Shown here: one piece after another, positions 1-9,655 of the stretch
Position numbering within the stretch: the stretch's first letter is position 1
How the letters are laid out: every line of letters begins with the position of its first letter
Assembly (NCBI RefSeq): GCF_030269645.1
Contig: NZ_BSTR01000051.1
Coordinates: 1-58,759 of the forward strand
DNA: 58,759 nucleotides
Source: Actinokineospora sp. NBRC 105648
GTDB taxonomy: Bacteria; Actinomycetota; Actinomycetes; Mycobacteriales; Pseudonocardiaceae
Direction: 5' to 3'
Translations under genes and position numbers: made by a program
Notes under the pieces: model-generated
Told to the model about the DNA's origin: nothing
Database searches by the model: none
Seen by the model: the letters and a program-made list of their open reading frames with translations, nothing else

Positions 1-998
1 CGACCGAGCCGACCGAGCCGACCGAGCCGACCGAGCCGACCGAGCCGACCGAGCCGACCGAGCCGACCGAGCCGACCGAGCCGACCGAGCCGACCGAGCC
101 GACCGAGCCGACCGAGCCGACCGAGCCGACCGAGCCTATTGACGCCCGGAAGGCGGAACCGGGGCAGGCGGACGACCAGGGGGAAGCGGGGGGCGGCGAC
201 GAAACCGACAATGCCAAACCTGCGGCCGACGATTCGACGAAGCCGGTCACGTCGTTGAACCCCGAGCACTACTATTTCAGTCAGGGTGAACCGCGCAGGT
301 TCGACGCCACGGCGCGAGACTCGGAGGGTAAACCCATTCCGCAAATGCGGGCGGTCGGTGACGGTACCTATATCCCAGTCGGCGCCGATGTCGCTCGCGC
401 TTCTTTTGCGACTGAGGCCGTCAAGGTGAAGGCCGATCAAGCGGAGAAGGAGAAGTTCCAGGACCTCGTCGACCGCCGCGCCGATGCGGTGGACAGGTTG
501 GCCGCCGCCAAGGAGAACCCCGAGGCCAAGGACGATCTGCGCCAGGCGTACCGCGACGTCACCGACATCGGGGAGGACGTAGGCCACCGAGCCGGCGAGT
601 TGGCTGTCGCGAAGACCTATGGCACCGACAGTTCCCTGCCCGAGCCGCTCGACGACTACGGTGGAAAGCCGGGGCGCGGCCGCTTCGACCAAGTCTGGGC
701 CGTCGCCGACGACCGGGTCGTGGTGGTCGAGTGCAAGGGTGGCGATGGGCCGCTGGGCACCAGGGTCACCCGCGGCGGCCAGGTCGCGGAGCAGGGGACC
801 CCCGCCTACTTCGCCGCGACCATCGCCGATATGCGTAAGGGGAGCGACAAAGATATCGAGCTCGCCGAGCTGTTGCAGGCGAAGCTTGACGCGGGCAAGC
901 TAGACTACGTCGTGGTTAGAGCCAAGGTCGTCAACGGCGACAATGGGCCGGAGTTCGGCGGCTACTCGATTCGCCCGCTCGACATGGGCAAGTTCTAG
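1..998 (+). CDS. Polymorphic toxin, C-terminal part, with PD-(D/E)XK-like nuclease domain (5' end outside window)
   Basis: The frame is open from the left edge (codons start at base 3) to the TAG at 996-998, so the true start lies upstream; the TTG at 255 is internal. The visible protein has about 15 Thr-Glu-Pro repeats, an acidic Gly-rich linker, a charged helical stretch, and a C-terminal domain with GHRAGELA, RFDQVW, VVVVECKGG and GGQVAEQGTPAYF. That spacing of Glu, Asp, Glu-x-Lys and Gln fits a restriction-endonuclease-fold (PD-(D/E)XK) nuclease; Asp is at bases 687-689 and Glu-Cys-Lys at 729-737. An Imm49-like gene follows after 9 bases, the usual order of contact-dependent or secreted toxin systems. 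Nuclease activity is inferred. The N-terminal trafficking domain, which would tell the export route, is outside the window. Confidence 0.75.
   Translation, partial: TEPTEPTEPTEPTEPTEPTEPTEPTEPTEPTEPTEPTEPTEPTEPIDARKAEPGQADDQGEAGGGDETDNAKPAADDSTKPVTSLNPEHYYFSQGEPRRFDATARDSEGKPIPQMRAVGDGTYIPVGADVARASFATEAVKVKADQAEKEKFQDLVDRRADAVDRLAAAKENPEAKDDLRQAYRDVTDIGEDVGHRAGELAVAKTYGTDSSLPEPLDDYGGKPGRGRFDQVWAVADDRVVVVECKGGDGPLGTRVTRGGQVAEQGTPAYFAATIADMRKGSDKDIELAELLQAKLDAGKLDYVVVRAKVVNGDNGPEFGGYSIRPLDMGKF
3..137 (+). repeat. 9-bp tandem repeat encoding (Thr-Glu-Pro)15
   Basis: Fifteen units of ACCGAGCCG run in frame through the toxin gene; the last ends CCT instead of CCG, and bases 1-2 show the array continues to the left. 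Near-perfect identity at the DNA level, with no synonymous drift, indicates recent expansion or contraction by slippage. The encoded stretch is probably an extended, Pro-rich spacer between delivery and toxin domains. Confidence 0.95.
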
Positions 999-1007
999 GA
1001 GAGCTGA

Positions 1008-1844
1008 ATGGTCACAATCGGCAGGCACGACTTCGACCACGACTTCGTCGCCGAGAAAGTCGGTGCGTTCCGCGAAATCGAGCGGGTGAGCCTGGAGCGC
1101 GCACTGCGCAAACCCATCTGGACCCACGATCTGCACGCCGTCGCGCTCTCGCACGCCGGGTACCGCTCCGCGCTCGACCCGACGGCGGCGGGCCCGGAGA
1201 TCTGGAACAGCGTCGTGCTGGCGGGCCAGGCGGGCGCCGCCGTCTTCGCCGTCGGCGCTCCGGAGGGCGAGCAGTTCGAGGTGATCTTGGGGACACCGCT
1301 GGAGGTCACGGGCACCGGAAGTCGTTCCTACACCGACGCCGAGACTTGGCTGGCCGCCCACCACCTCGCCCTGGTCCGCCGGGACATGCGCCTGCTGCAC
1401 TACCTTTGCGCCGTCCCGATGGCGGTGTTGCGCGACGCCGACGGCAAGATGGGCGAGTACGCCTACCTGTGGATCGACGCCCTGCAGACCTACTGGCGGC
1501 GTGAAGAAGGCGTGTTGAGCAAGCTCAACGACGCCCTGGCCGCCACTGATCCGTCCCGGTTGACCGTGGGCAAGCAGATCGTCCTGTTGCGCCACTACCC
1601 GGTGCTGAAGCTGTTCCACTACCTGGTGCAGCACGACGGCGAGGGATTCAACGCGAGCCTCGCCGAGGGGCTCAAGTCGCACAAGCAGTTCTGGAAGCCG
1701 AAGAACCGCGCCAACGACCCGGACGGCCTGATCGCCCTCGCGCTGCTCGGGTTGGCCTGTGTCGCCCACGACCTGGACCTCGGCCTGACCGTCGAGTCCG
1801 ACTACCTGCCCAAGCACCTGCTCGACGGCTCCCACGTCGACTGA
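1008..1844 (+). CDS. Imm49-family immunity protein
   Basis: This 278-aa protein closely resembles the Imm49 family by recall: an N-terminal TIGRHDFD, a central YLWIDALQTYW segment, LFHYLVQHD, and a C-terminal SDYLPKHLL. Family members sit directly downstream of polymorphic toxins and are thought to neutralise the cognate toxin in the producer cytoplasm. The ATG is preceded by AGGAG six bases upstream, and the gene starts 9 bases after the toxin stop, so the two are probably co-transcribed. No signal peptide or membrane segment is visible. Direct binding to the upstream nuclease domain is inferred from the gene pairing. Confidence 0.85.
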   Translation: MVTIGRHDFDHDFVAEKVGAFREIERVSLERALRKPIWTHDLHAVALSHAGYRSALDPTAAGPEIWNSVVLAGQAGAAVFAVGAPEGEQFEVILGTPLEVTGTGSRSYTDAETWLAAHHLALVRRDMRLLHYLCAVPMAVLRDADGKMGEYAYLWIDALQTYWRREEGVLSKLNDALAATDPSRLTVGKQIVLLRHYPVLKLFHYLVQHDGEGFNASLAEGLKSHKQFWKPKNRANDPDGLIALALLGLACVAHDLDLGLTVESDYLPKHLLDGSHVD

Positions 1845-1845
1845 C

Positions 1846-4101
1846 CTAGGGCTCCACCAACGCCGCGCTGGTGATTCGGTGTAGGGGTAGGCGGCGGATC
1901 TCCGCGGTGCTCGGGTCGCGGCCTTCCAGGATCCCGCCGCCCACCCGCAGGGGTTCGATCACGCGTTGGCTGGCCACGCCGTGCGCGTCGACCAGGCCGA
2001 CCCACACCGACTGCTGGGTGCGGGTCGCCTCCTGCAGCAGGGCCATCGTCTCCGCCGTGTTCGCGCCGGAGCCCGCGGCCGCCGAGACCGATCGGCCGCG
2101 TTTGCTGTCCGCGGCCCGGTCGCCCGCGCGCATGGCCAGGACCATGTCCGCGATCTGCTCGTCGTCCGGCGGTCGGGGGGCGACCCGCCGGACCGCGCGC
2201 AGCGGTGCCTGGATGCGGCGGCCGGTGGGGCGCAGGTCGACGACCTGGCCGTCGGTGCCCTCGGCGGCGGGGGCGAAGCCCGCGGCGCGCAGGTCGTCCA
2301 GGACCTCCAGCAGCGGCAGCGGGCTGACCAGCACCGTGGGCGCGATCCGGCGCAGCCGCAGCAGGGCGGCGACCGGGCTGGCGGCCACCTCGGCGATCAG
2401 CGCCGGGTCGTCGCAGCGCAGGAACGACGCGGCGGCCCCGCCGCGCAGCCTGCCGTGCCTGCGGGCGACGTCGTCGATCATGTACTCCAGCGCCTGCGGT
2501 ACCGGGGTGCGCGACCGGGTGCGGAACAGTTCGTGCAGGTCACCGGCGGTGCGGCCGGCGTCGAGTGCTCGTCGTAGGGACGTCTCGCTCACGCGGTAGA
2601 CGGTGGCGCTGCCCGCGGATTCGACGTCGGCCACTTCGTTGATCTGCGCTGCCAGGTGTGCTTCCAGCGGTCCCGGTGCGACCACGGTGAGGTCGGCTTG
2701 GACCAGGACGTGGTCGATGGGGTCGGGCATCGCCTCGGCCATTCGTTTGGCGGCGGGGGCGGTGCCTTCGTCGAGCAGGGCTCGTCCGGGCCCGCTGAGC
2801 GCGCCCAGTGCCACCAGGCCCAGGGCTGTCGCTTCGGTGAGGGTGCAGCGCACGATGTCGTCGCGCAGTCGTCCGCCGCGTCGGGGGGCGCGCCAGGCCA
2901 GTAGCGCGGCCAGTTCGTCCGGGTCGGCCACGCCGGTGCCGGGTTTGAGATCGGCCAGCACCCGCAGCACCCGGGTGCGCTCCAGCGGGGCCACCGGCCG
3001 CCGCAGGTCCTCCGAGAGCGGGGCGAGGAGTCGCTCCTTCGCGTCGCGGAGGCCGCCGATGCCGGGTAGTCGGGGCAGGTCGAGCCAGGCCGCGGCCAGC
3101 GTGGCCCAGCGCTGCGCCGGGGTCGCGGCGAGCCAGGTGTCGCAGTGCGTGGTCGGCACGTACTCCGGCGTCGCCGCCTCGTTGTCGGCCACCAGCGACG
3201 CGCCGACGACCACCTCGACCAGGACGACCACCTCGCGTTCGCTGATCTCGGTGGCCTTGGTCAGGCGCCGCAGGTCGCGCACGCCGAGACCGCCGGACTT
3301 GAGCACCTGCGGCGGCTCGGCCGACCACAGCCGCAGCAGGGTCTCGGCGTGCCGCAAGAACTCCAGCGTCGCCCCGGCCGCCGTCGAGTCGACCGCCTTG
3401 TACGCCTTCGTGCGCAGGACCGGCTCGTCGACCGCGAGCGTGCCCACCGGCCCGGCGCCGCGGATCGCGACGCCTACCTGTCGCGGTAGCTCTACCGTCT
3501 CGGCGTCTACCCGCGTTAAGAGCCCTTGTGCCAAGAGCCGCTGGATCGGGGTCTTGGCGTTTTCCAGTCGCGGAACCGTTGCCGCGTCCTTAGTCCTACC
3601 GACCGGGCTGCCGTGCGCGAGCCGCGTCAAGATGCCGCGCTCCTCGTCGGACAGCGCGGTCAGCAACGCGGGCACGTCCACGACGTCCAACACCGCGGAC
3701 GGCCTGCCCAACCCGCTCGGGAACAGCCCGCCTGCTTCGCGCGCCGCGGGCACGAGCCGCACCGCGTCGTCCGGACCCCACGCCACCGCGAGGTCGCGCA
3801 GCCGGTCCACGCCCGCGCGCACCCGGTCCGGGCCGACGCCGAGGTCGATGGTCGCCACGTCCACCTGGCCCCGGTCGGCGTCAGCCGCCAAGAGGGCGTC
3901 GAGGACAGCCAGGGTGAAGGTGTCCAGGCCCTCCGCGACCCGCGCGACCGAGGCGCGGGTGGCCGCCCGGGTCGCGAGCACCGAGGTGTCGGCGGGACGC
4001 GGGGTGGCGAGGTCGGGCCGAGCGCGCAGCACCGCGGCCAGCGTCTCGTCCTCCCGCGCGCGGAGCCAGTCGGTGAGCGTGGTGCCGGACACCCTGACCA
4101 C
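1846..4101 (-). CDS. Helicase-associated protein (XPB/Ssl2-like family, WYL-like C-terminus)
   Basis: This 751-aa protein belongs to the actinobacterial group annotated as XPB/Ssl2-like or helicase C-terminal domain protein (Helicase_C_3). The hallmark is HVLVQADLTVVAPGPLE near residues 464-480. The last 50 residues (VWVGLVDAHG, VIEPLRVGGG, LPLHRITSA) look like a small WYL-type ligand or nucleic-acid-binding module. There is no Walker A, so it should not be an ATPase on its own. The start is GTG at 4101; a second GTG lies three codons in. By recall it corresponds to M. tuberculosis Rv0862c, next to the XPB helicase gene there. Its role, possibly in DNA repair, is not established. Confidence 0.8.
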   Translation of the reverse strand: MVRVSGTTLTDWLRAREDETLAAVLRARPDLATPRPADTSVLATRAATRASVARVAEGLDTFTLAVLDALLAADADRGQVDVATIDLGVGPDRVRAGVDRLRDLAVAWGPDDAVRLVPAAREAGGLFPSGLGRPSAVLDVVDVPALLTALSDEERGILTRLAHGSPVGRTKDAATVPRLENAKTPIQRLLAQGLLTRVDAETVELPRQVGVAIRGAGPVGTLAVDEPVLRTKAYKAVDSTAAGATLEFLRHAETLLRLWSAEPPQVLKSGGLGVRDLRRLTKATEISEREVVVLVEVVVGASLVADNEAATPEYVPTTHCDTWLAATPAQRWATLAAAWLDLPRLPGIGGLRDAKERLLAPLSEDLRRPVAPLERTRVLRVLADLKPGTGVADPDELAALLAWRAPRRGGRLRDDIVRCTLTEATALGLVALGALSGPGRALLDEGTAPAAKRMAEAMPDPIDHVLVQADLTVVAPGPLEAHLAAQINEVADVESAGSATVYRVSETSLRRALDAGRTAGDLHELFRTRSRTPVPQALEYMIDDVARRHGRLRGGAAASFLRCDDPALIAEVAASPVAALLRLRRIAPTVLVSPLPLLEVLDDLRAAGFAPAAEGTDGQVVDLRPTGRRIQAPLRAVRRVAPRPPDDEQIADMVLAMRAGDRAADSKRGRSVSAAAGSGANTAETMALLQEATRTQQSVWVGLVDAHGVASQRVIEPLRVGGGILEGRDPSTAEIRRLPLHRITSAALVEP

Positions 4102-4174
4102 GGTATACGGCCGAGCACTCCGGTAGCCTCAGGAGTCGCGAAGACGGTGTCGGTGATCTTGTGAGGAGCATCCA

Positions 4175-4354
4175 GTGGCGAAGACCAAGGCCCACCGCGT
4201 CGACCCGACCTGGAAGGGCGACGACGAGAACGGGGCGCACCCGGTCAGCGAGCTCACCTCGGACCGGCAGGGCGCGCTGTCCCCGTTCGGCGACACCACG
4301 TTCCCGCTGGACGCGGTCCCCTACGTACACCCGGTGACCGAGATCAACCGCTAG
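4175..4354 (+). CDS. Conserved 59-aa actinobacterial protein of unknown function
   Basis: A GTG start with GAGGAG seven bases upstream opens a 59-codon frame ending at TAG 4352-4354. The product begins [20 protein letters not shown] and ends with [12 protein letters not shown]. The codons are strongly GC-biased at position 3, and the protein is rich in charged residues without hydrophobic segments. It is divergent from the helicase-associated gene, the arrangement recalled for Rv0862c/Rv0863 in mycobacteria. I recall near-identical small proteins in related actinomycetes, which argues for a real gene. No function is known to me. Confidence 0.8.
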   Translation: MAKTKAHRVDPTWKGDDENGAHPVSELTSDRQGALSPFGDTTFPLDAVPYVHPVTEINR

Positions 4355-4405
4355 GTCTAGGCTCGCTCCCGATTCTGTGAATACCCTCCACTCGGGAGTG
4401 AACGC

Positions 4406-5800
<1,395 letters not shown>

Positions 5801-5818
5801 GGTCGTAGCATCGGCCAG

Positions 5819-6295
5819 GTGGGTGAACTGAGCCATGTGGACGGCGCGGGTTCCGCGCGGATGGTGGACGTCTCCGCCAAGGACGTGACCGCCCGCACGG
5901 CCGTGGCCAGCGGGGTGGTCCGCACCACGGCCGAGGTGGTCGAGCTGCTCCGCCGCGACGGCCTGCCCAAGGGCGACGCGCTGGCCACGGCCAGGATCGC
6001 GGGCATCATGGGCGCCAAGCGCACCCCGGAGCTGATCCCGCTGTGCCACCCGCTGCCGATCTCGGGTGTGCTGGTGGTGCTCGACCTGGGCGAGTCCGAG
6101 GTCCGGATCACCGCCACCGTGCGCACCACCGGCAAGACCGGGGTGGAGATGGAGGCGCTCACCGCCGTCGCGGTCTCCGGGCTGGCGCTGCACGACATGA
6201 TCAAGGCCGTGGACCCGGCCGCGGTGCTCGACGCCGTCCGGCTGGAGCACAAAGAGGGCGGCAAGAGCGGCACCTGGACCCGAGGAGCGCCATGA
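5819..6295 (+). CDS. moaC: Cyclic pyranopterin monophosphate synthase MoaC
   Basis: Converts the MoaA product, 3',8-cyclo-GTP, to cyclic pyranopterin monophosphate in molybdenum cofactor synthesis. At 158 aa it has full family length, with the conserved MVDVSAKDVTARTA, AGIMGAKRTPELIPLCHPL (residues about 60-79) and GKTGVEMEALTAV blocks that build the active site. The start is GTG; the stop overlaps the next gene's ATG by four bases (ATGA), indicating translational coupling to the MogA/MoaE fusion. MoaA and MoaD are encoded 2-5 kb away on the opposite strand. Confidence 0.95.
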   Translation: MGELSHVDGAGSARMVDVSAKDVTARTAVASGVVRTTAEVVELLRRDGLPKGDALATARIAGIMGAKRTPELIPLCHPLPISGVLVVLDLGESEVRITATVRTTGKTGVEMEALTAVAVSGLALHDMIKAVDPAAVLDAVRLEHKEGGKSGTWTRGAP

Positions 6296-7251
6296 CCGCC
6301 CGCACCGCCCGCGTCGTGACGGCCTCCAACCGGGCATCGAGCGGGGTCTACCAGGACAAGACCGGCCCGGTGATCGTCGCCTGGCTGCGCGGCAGGGGCT
6401 ACTCGGTGCCCGACCCGGCGGTGGTGCCCGACGGCCCACCGGTGGAGAAGGCCCTGCGCGACGCGGTCGCCGCGGCGGTGGACGTGGTCATCACGACCGG
6501 TGGCACCGGGATCAACCCGACCGACCGCACACCGGAGGCCACCCGCGCGGTCGTGGACTACGAGGTGCCCGGGCTCGCGGACGCCATCCGCGCGGCAGGG
6601 CTGCCGGCCGTGCCGACAGCGGTGCTCTCGCGCGGGGTGGCGGGGGTGGCGGGGCGGACGCTGGTGGTGAACCTGCCGGGGTCCAGTGGTGGTGTGCGGG
6701 ATGGGTTGTCGGTTTTGGAGCCGGTGCTCGACCATGCCGTGGACCAGCTGCGTGGGGGCTCACATGAGGGTCCTGCTGCTGTTCATGCGCCTGTGTTGAG
6801 CGCGCCGGTTTCGAGTGCGTCTGCGTTGAGTGCGCCGGTCTTGCGGGCGGAGATTAGTGAGTCCGCGATTTCGGTCGAGTCGCACGCGGAGACTGTGGAA
6901 CACGCCGCGGCGGGGGCGGTGGTGACTTTCGCGGGTGTGGTGCGCGATCACGACCATGGGCGGTCGGTGGTGGGGCTGACTTATGAGGGGCACCCGAGCG
7001 CGAAGGACGTCATCGCTGAGGTGGCGGCTGAGATCGCCAGAGGCGATGGGGTCCGGGCAGTCGCGGTGAGCCATCGGGTGGGGACACTGGTGGTCGGGGA
7101 TGTGGCACTGGCTTGTGCGGTGTCGGCGGAGCATCGGGGGCAGGCTTTCGCGGCCTGCGCTTTGTTGGTGGATGAGGTGAAGGCCCGACTGCCGATCTGG
7201 AAGCACCAGCGGTTTGTCGATGGGACGGATGAGTGGGTCAACTGCCCTTGA
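6292..7251 (+). CDS. MogA/MoaB-MoaE fusion protein of molybdenum cofactor synthesis
   Basis: One 319-aa frame joins two enzymes. Residues about 1-155 are a MogA/MoaB-type domain with TTGGTGINPTDRTPEAT and VNLPGSSGG, which adenylylates molybdopterin. Residues about 190-319 are MoaE, the large subunit of molybdopterin synthase, with VTFAGVVRDHD, SHRVGTLVVGD and the lysine-bearing KARLPIWKHQRF. The linker is Ala/Pro/Ser/Val-rich with a short internal duplication. In mycobacteria mog and moaE2 are adjacent separate genes, so this looks like their fusion. MoaE needs the MoaD small subunit encoded at 9392-9655. No frameshift or stop interrupts the junction. Confidence 0.88.
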   Translation: MTARTARVVTASNRASSGVYQDKTGPVIVAWLRGRGYSVPDPAVVPDGPPVEKALRDAVAAAVDVVITTGGTGINPTDRTPEATRAVVDYEVPGLADAIRAAGLPAVPTAVLSRGVAGVAGRTLVVNLPGSSGGVRDGLSVLEPVLDHAVDQLRGGSHEGPAAVHAPVLSAPVSSASALSAPVLRAEISESAISVESHAETVEHAAAGAVVTFAGVVRDHDHGRSVVGLTYEGHPSAKDVIAEVAAEIARGDGVRAVAVSHRVGTLVVGDVALACAVSAEHRGQAFAACALLVDEVKARLPIWKHQRFVDGTDEWVNCP

Positions 7252-7280
7252 GCTCGGATTGGGTGTTGGACCGCTTTAGC

Positions 7281-7379
7281 GTTGCCGTCTTCGTTGCCCA
7301 GGTTTCGAGCAGGGGCTCGGTTTAGGGCGTGCGTTGTTCGGTTGCCGTCTTCGTTGCCCGGGTTACAAGCGTGGGCTCG
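7281..7379 (+). repeat. 39-bp direct repeat pair, 60-bp period
   Basis: Bases 7281-7319 and 7341-7379 share the opening GTTGCCGTCTTCGTTGCCC and end with GGGCTCG, with a few differences between. The second copy runs directly into the family A palindrome, and its last part (TTGCCC..TTACAAGCG) also precedes the copies at 28015 and 49237. This is therefore the left flank of the A element, duplicated here. Confidence 0.75.
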
Positions 7380-7513
7380 ATCTAGTGAACTCGCTTCGTG
7401 TGGGGCCCCTAGAGCACCACGGTGGGAAAGAAGGGCGGGTGAAGGGCATTCCCACCACACGGCGAGTTTAGCGGTGCTCTCCCCCCACACGAAGCGAGTC
7501 CACTAGATCGAGC
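7375..7513. repeat. Family A palindromic element, copy A1
   Basis: A 139-bp inverted repeat lying between convergent genes (moaE fusion and VOC gene). The outer stem pairs GCTCGATCTAGTG..CTCGCTTCGTGTGGGG with CCCCACACGAAGCGAGT.CACTAGATCGAGC, with one A opposite C. An inner stem pairs AGAGCACC with GGTGCTCT. The core holds GGTGGGAAAG, AAGGGCATTCCCACC and GTTTAGCG. There is no U-tract and no open reading frame. It may act as a terminator or encode a structured RNA; both are inferences. Confidence 0.9.
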
Positions 7514-7591
7514 ATCCGTAGCGGGGCCGCCGGTACCAGCGAGGCTGGGATCCTGTCCTGTTCGCTGGCCCTCACCTCAATGACTCCCTGA

Positions 7592-7680
7592 CTCACTTTC
7601 CCCGCTCACTTTCCCCGCTCACTTCCCCCGCTCACTTCCCCCACTCACTTCCCCCACTCACTTCCCCCACTCACTTCTCG
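7592..7680 (+). repeat. 13-bp tandem repeat, seven units
   Basis: Units of CTCACTTYCCCCN run from 7592 to the shortened last copy at about 7680. The first two have CTTTCCCCG, later ones CTTCCCCCG then CTTCCCCCA, so variants are grouped as expected from stepwise duplication. It is pyrimidine-rich on this strand and has no coding signal. Confidence 0.9.
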
Positions 7681-7773
7681 ATTTTACTCCGCTCTTCTTT
7701 CCCGTTCCATCTTCGTCCACCTGTTTCTCAATCTATTCCCTTTTTTGCCCTGCTCGTCTTTAGTCCTGACTGG

Positions 7774-8154
7774 TCAGGTTCGCACCCAGAGGCAGAACGG
7801 GTGGCCTGCGGGGTCGAGGTAGACCCGTACGTCTTCTTGGGGTTGGAAGTCGGCCAGTACTGCTCCGGCGGCGAGGGCTCGGGCTCCTGCGGCGGCCAGG
7901 TCCGCTACCTCGATGTCGAGGTGGGACATCATCTGCTGCCTGCCCTCGGCGGTGGGCCAGGTCGGGGGGACATACTCGGACTCGGTCTGGAACGAGATAC
8001 CAGTGCCGCCGCCGGGTGGGCGGAGGGTTACCCAGTCTGGTTCGTCCGCGCCCTTGGGCCAGCCCAGGAGGCGCTGGTAGAAGCCGGCTAGTTCTTGGGC
8101 GTCGGGGGCGTCGAGCACGGCGGCGGTCAAGGTCATCCACGGTCTGGAACCCAT
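7774..8154 (-). CDS. VOC-family (glyoxalase/bleomycin-resistance-like) protein
   Basis: The 126-aa product shows a single-module vicinal oxygen chelate layout: AAVLDAPDAQELAGFYQRLLGW at the start, a central HLDIEVADLAAA, and a C-terminal VYLDPAGHPFCLWV. The family includes glyoxalases, dioxygenases and antibiotic-binding proteins, usually acting as dimers in the cytoplasm. The substrate cannot be inferred. An alternative start is the Met at residue 7. It is convergent with the moaE fusion, separated by element A1 and the 13-bp repeats, and lies downstream of rpf on the same strand past a terminator. Confidence 0.85.
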   Translation of the reverse strand: MGSRPWMTLTAAVLDAPDAQELAGFYQRLLGWPKGADEPDWVTLRPPGGGTGISFQTESEYVPPTWPTAEGRQQMMSHLDIEVADLAAAGARALAAGAVLADFQPQEDVRVYLDPAGHPFCLWVRT

Positions 8155-8194
8155 GGGTCCAGGCTAAGCCGGTCTTGGTTCGTCCGCTTACGAG

Positions 8195-8241
8195 AAAGAG
8201 TCGGACCCCGCCGCGGGGGATGCGGCGGGGTCCGACTCTTT
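8195..8241 (-). terminator. Terminator downstream of rpf
   Basis: Twenty perfectly paired bases, AAAGAGTCGGACCCCGCCGC at 8195-8214 and its complement at 8222-8241, enclose a 7-base loop. The stem lies 36 bases after the rpf stop on the minus strand and ends in CTCTTT on both strands, so it could stop transcription in either direction. Confidence 0.85.
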
Positions 8242-8276
8242 GCCTGCTTCGAGCGCGCAGGTGGGACTTGCTGGAC

Positions 8277-9278
<1,002 letters not shown>

Positions 9279-9391
9279 TCAGGCGCGCGCACCGGGCTGT
9301 TACTCGGCCGTGTCCTCTCCGAGATATTTCACCGTCGGTGAGTCCTGCCTCACGTCGATTCCCAGGCGTTAGGCCATCTGGGAAAGCGGGC

Positions 9392-9655
9392 TCAGCCGCC
9401 GGCGAACGGTGGCAAAACGTCCAAACCGGTCCCATCGGGCAGCCGTGCGGCCCGGTCTCGGACGGCCACCCCGTCGACGAGGAAGCTCGCCGCGCGCAGG
9501 ACCCGGTCGAGCGCGGCGCCGTGTCGGGCCGACAGCTCCGCGAGGGCGTCCTGGACGGTTGCCTCGGCGGGCAGCGCCACCTTCTCCTCGTGCACGCCCG
9601 CGGCCGCGCGCGCGCCCGCGAAATACCGCACCGTCACACTCGTCACGCCGCTCAC
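9392..9655 (-). CDS. moaD: Molybdopterin synthase small subunit MoaD
   Basis: An 87-aa ubiquitin-fold sulfur carrier ending in the diagnostic Gly-Gly (PPFAGG) that is thiocarboxylated and donates sulfur to MoaE. Internal blocks TVRYFAGARAAAG and VRDRAARLPDGTGLDVLPP fit MoaD. The GTG start overlaps the moaA stop by four bases (GTGA); a second GTG three codons later is possible. MoaA-MoaD therefore form a coupled pair, while MoaC and the MoaE partner are on the other strand. Confidence 0.9.
   Translation of the reverse strand: MSGVTSVTVRYFAGARAAAGVHEEKVALPAEATVQDALAELSARHGAALDRVLRAASFLVDGVAVRDRAARLPDGTGLDVLPPFAGG

Noticed and set aside
3..137. CRISPR array at the left edge
   Set aside because: Nine-base units without spacers, in frame with a coding sequence; no cas gene in the window.
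255..998. TTG at 255 as the start of the toxin gene
   Set aside because: The same frame is open for the whole 252 bases to the left edge and includes the Thr-Glu-Pro array; no ribosome site precedes the TTG.
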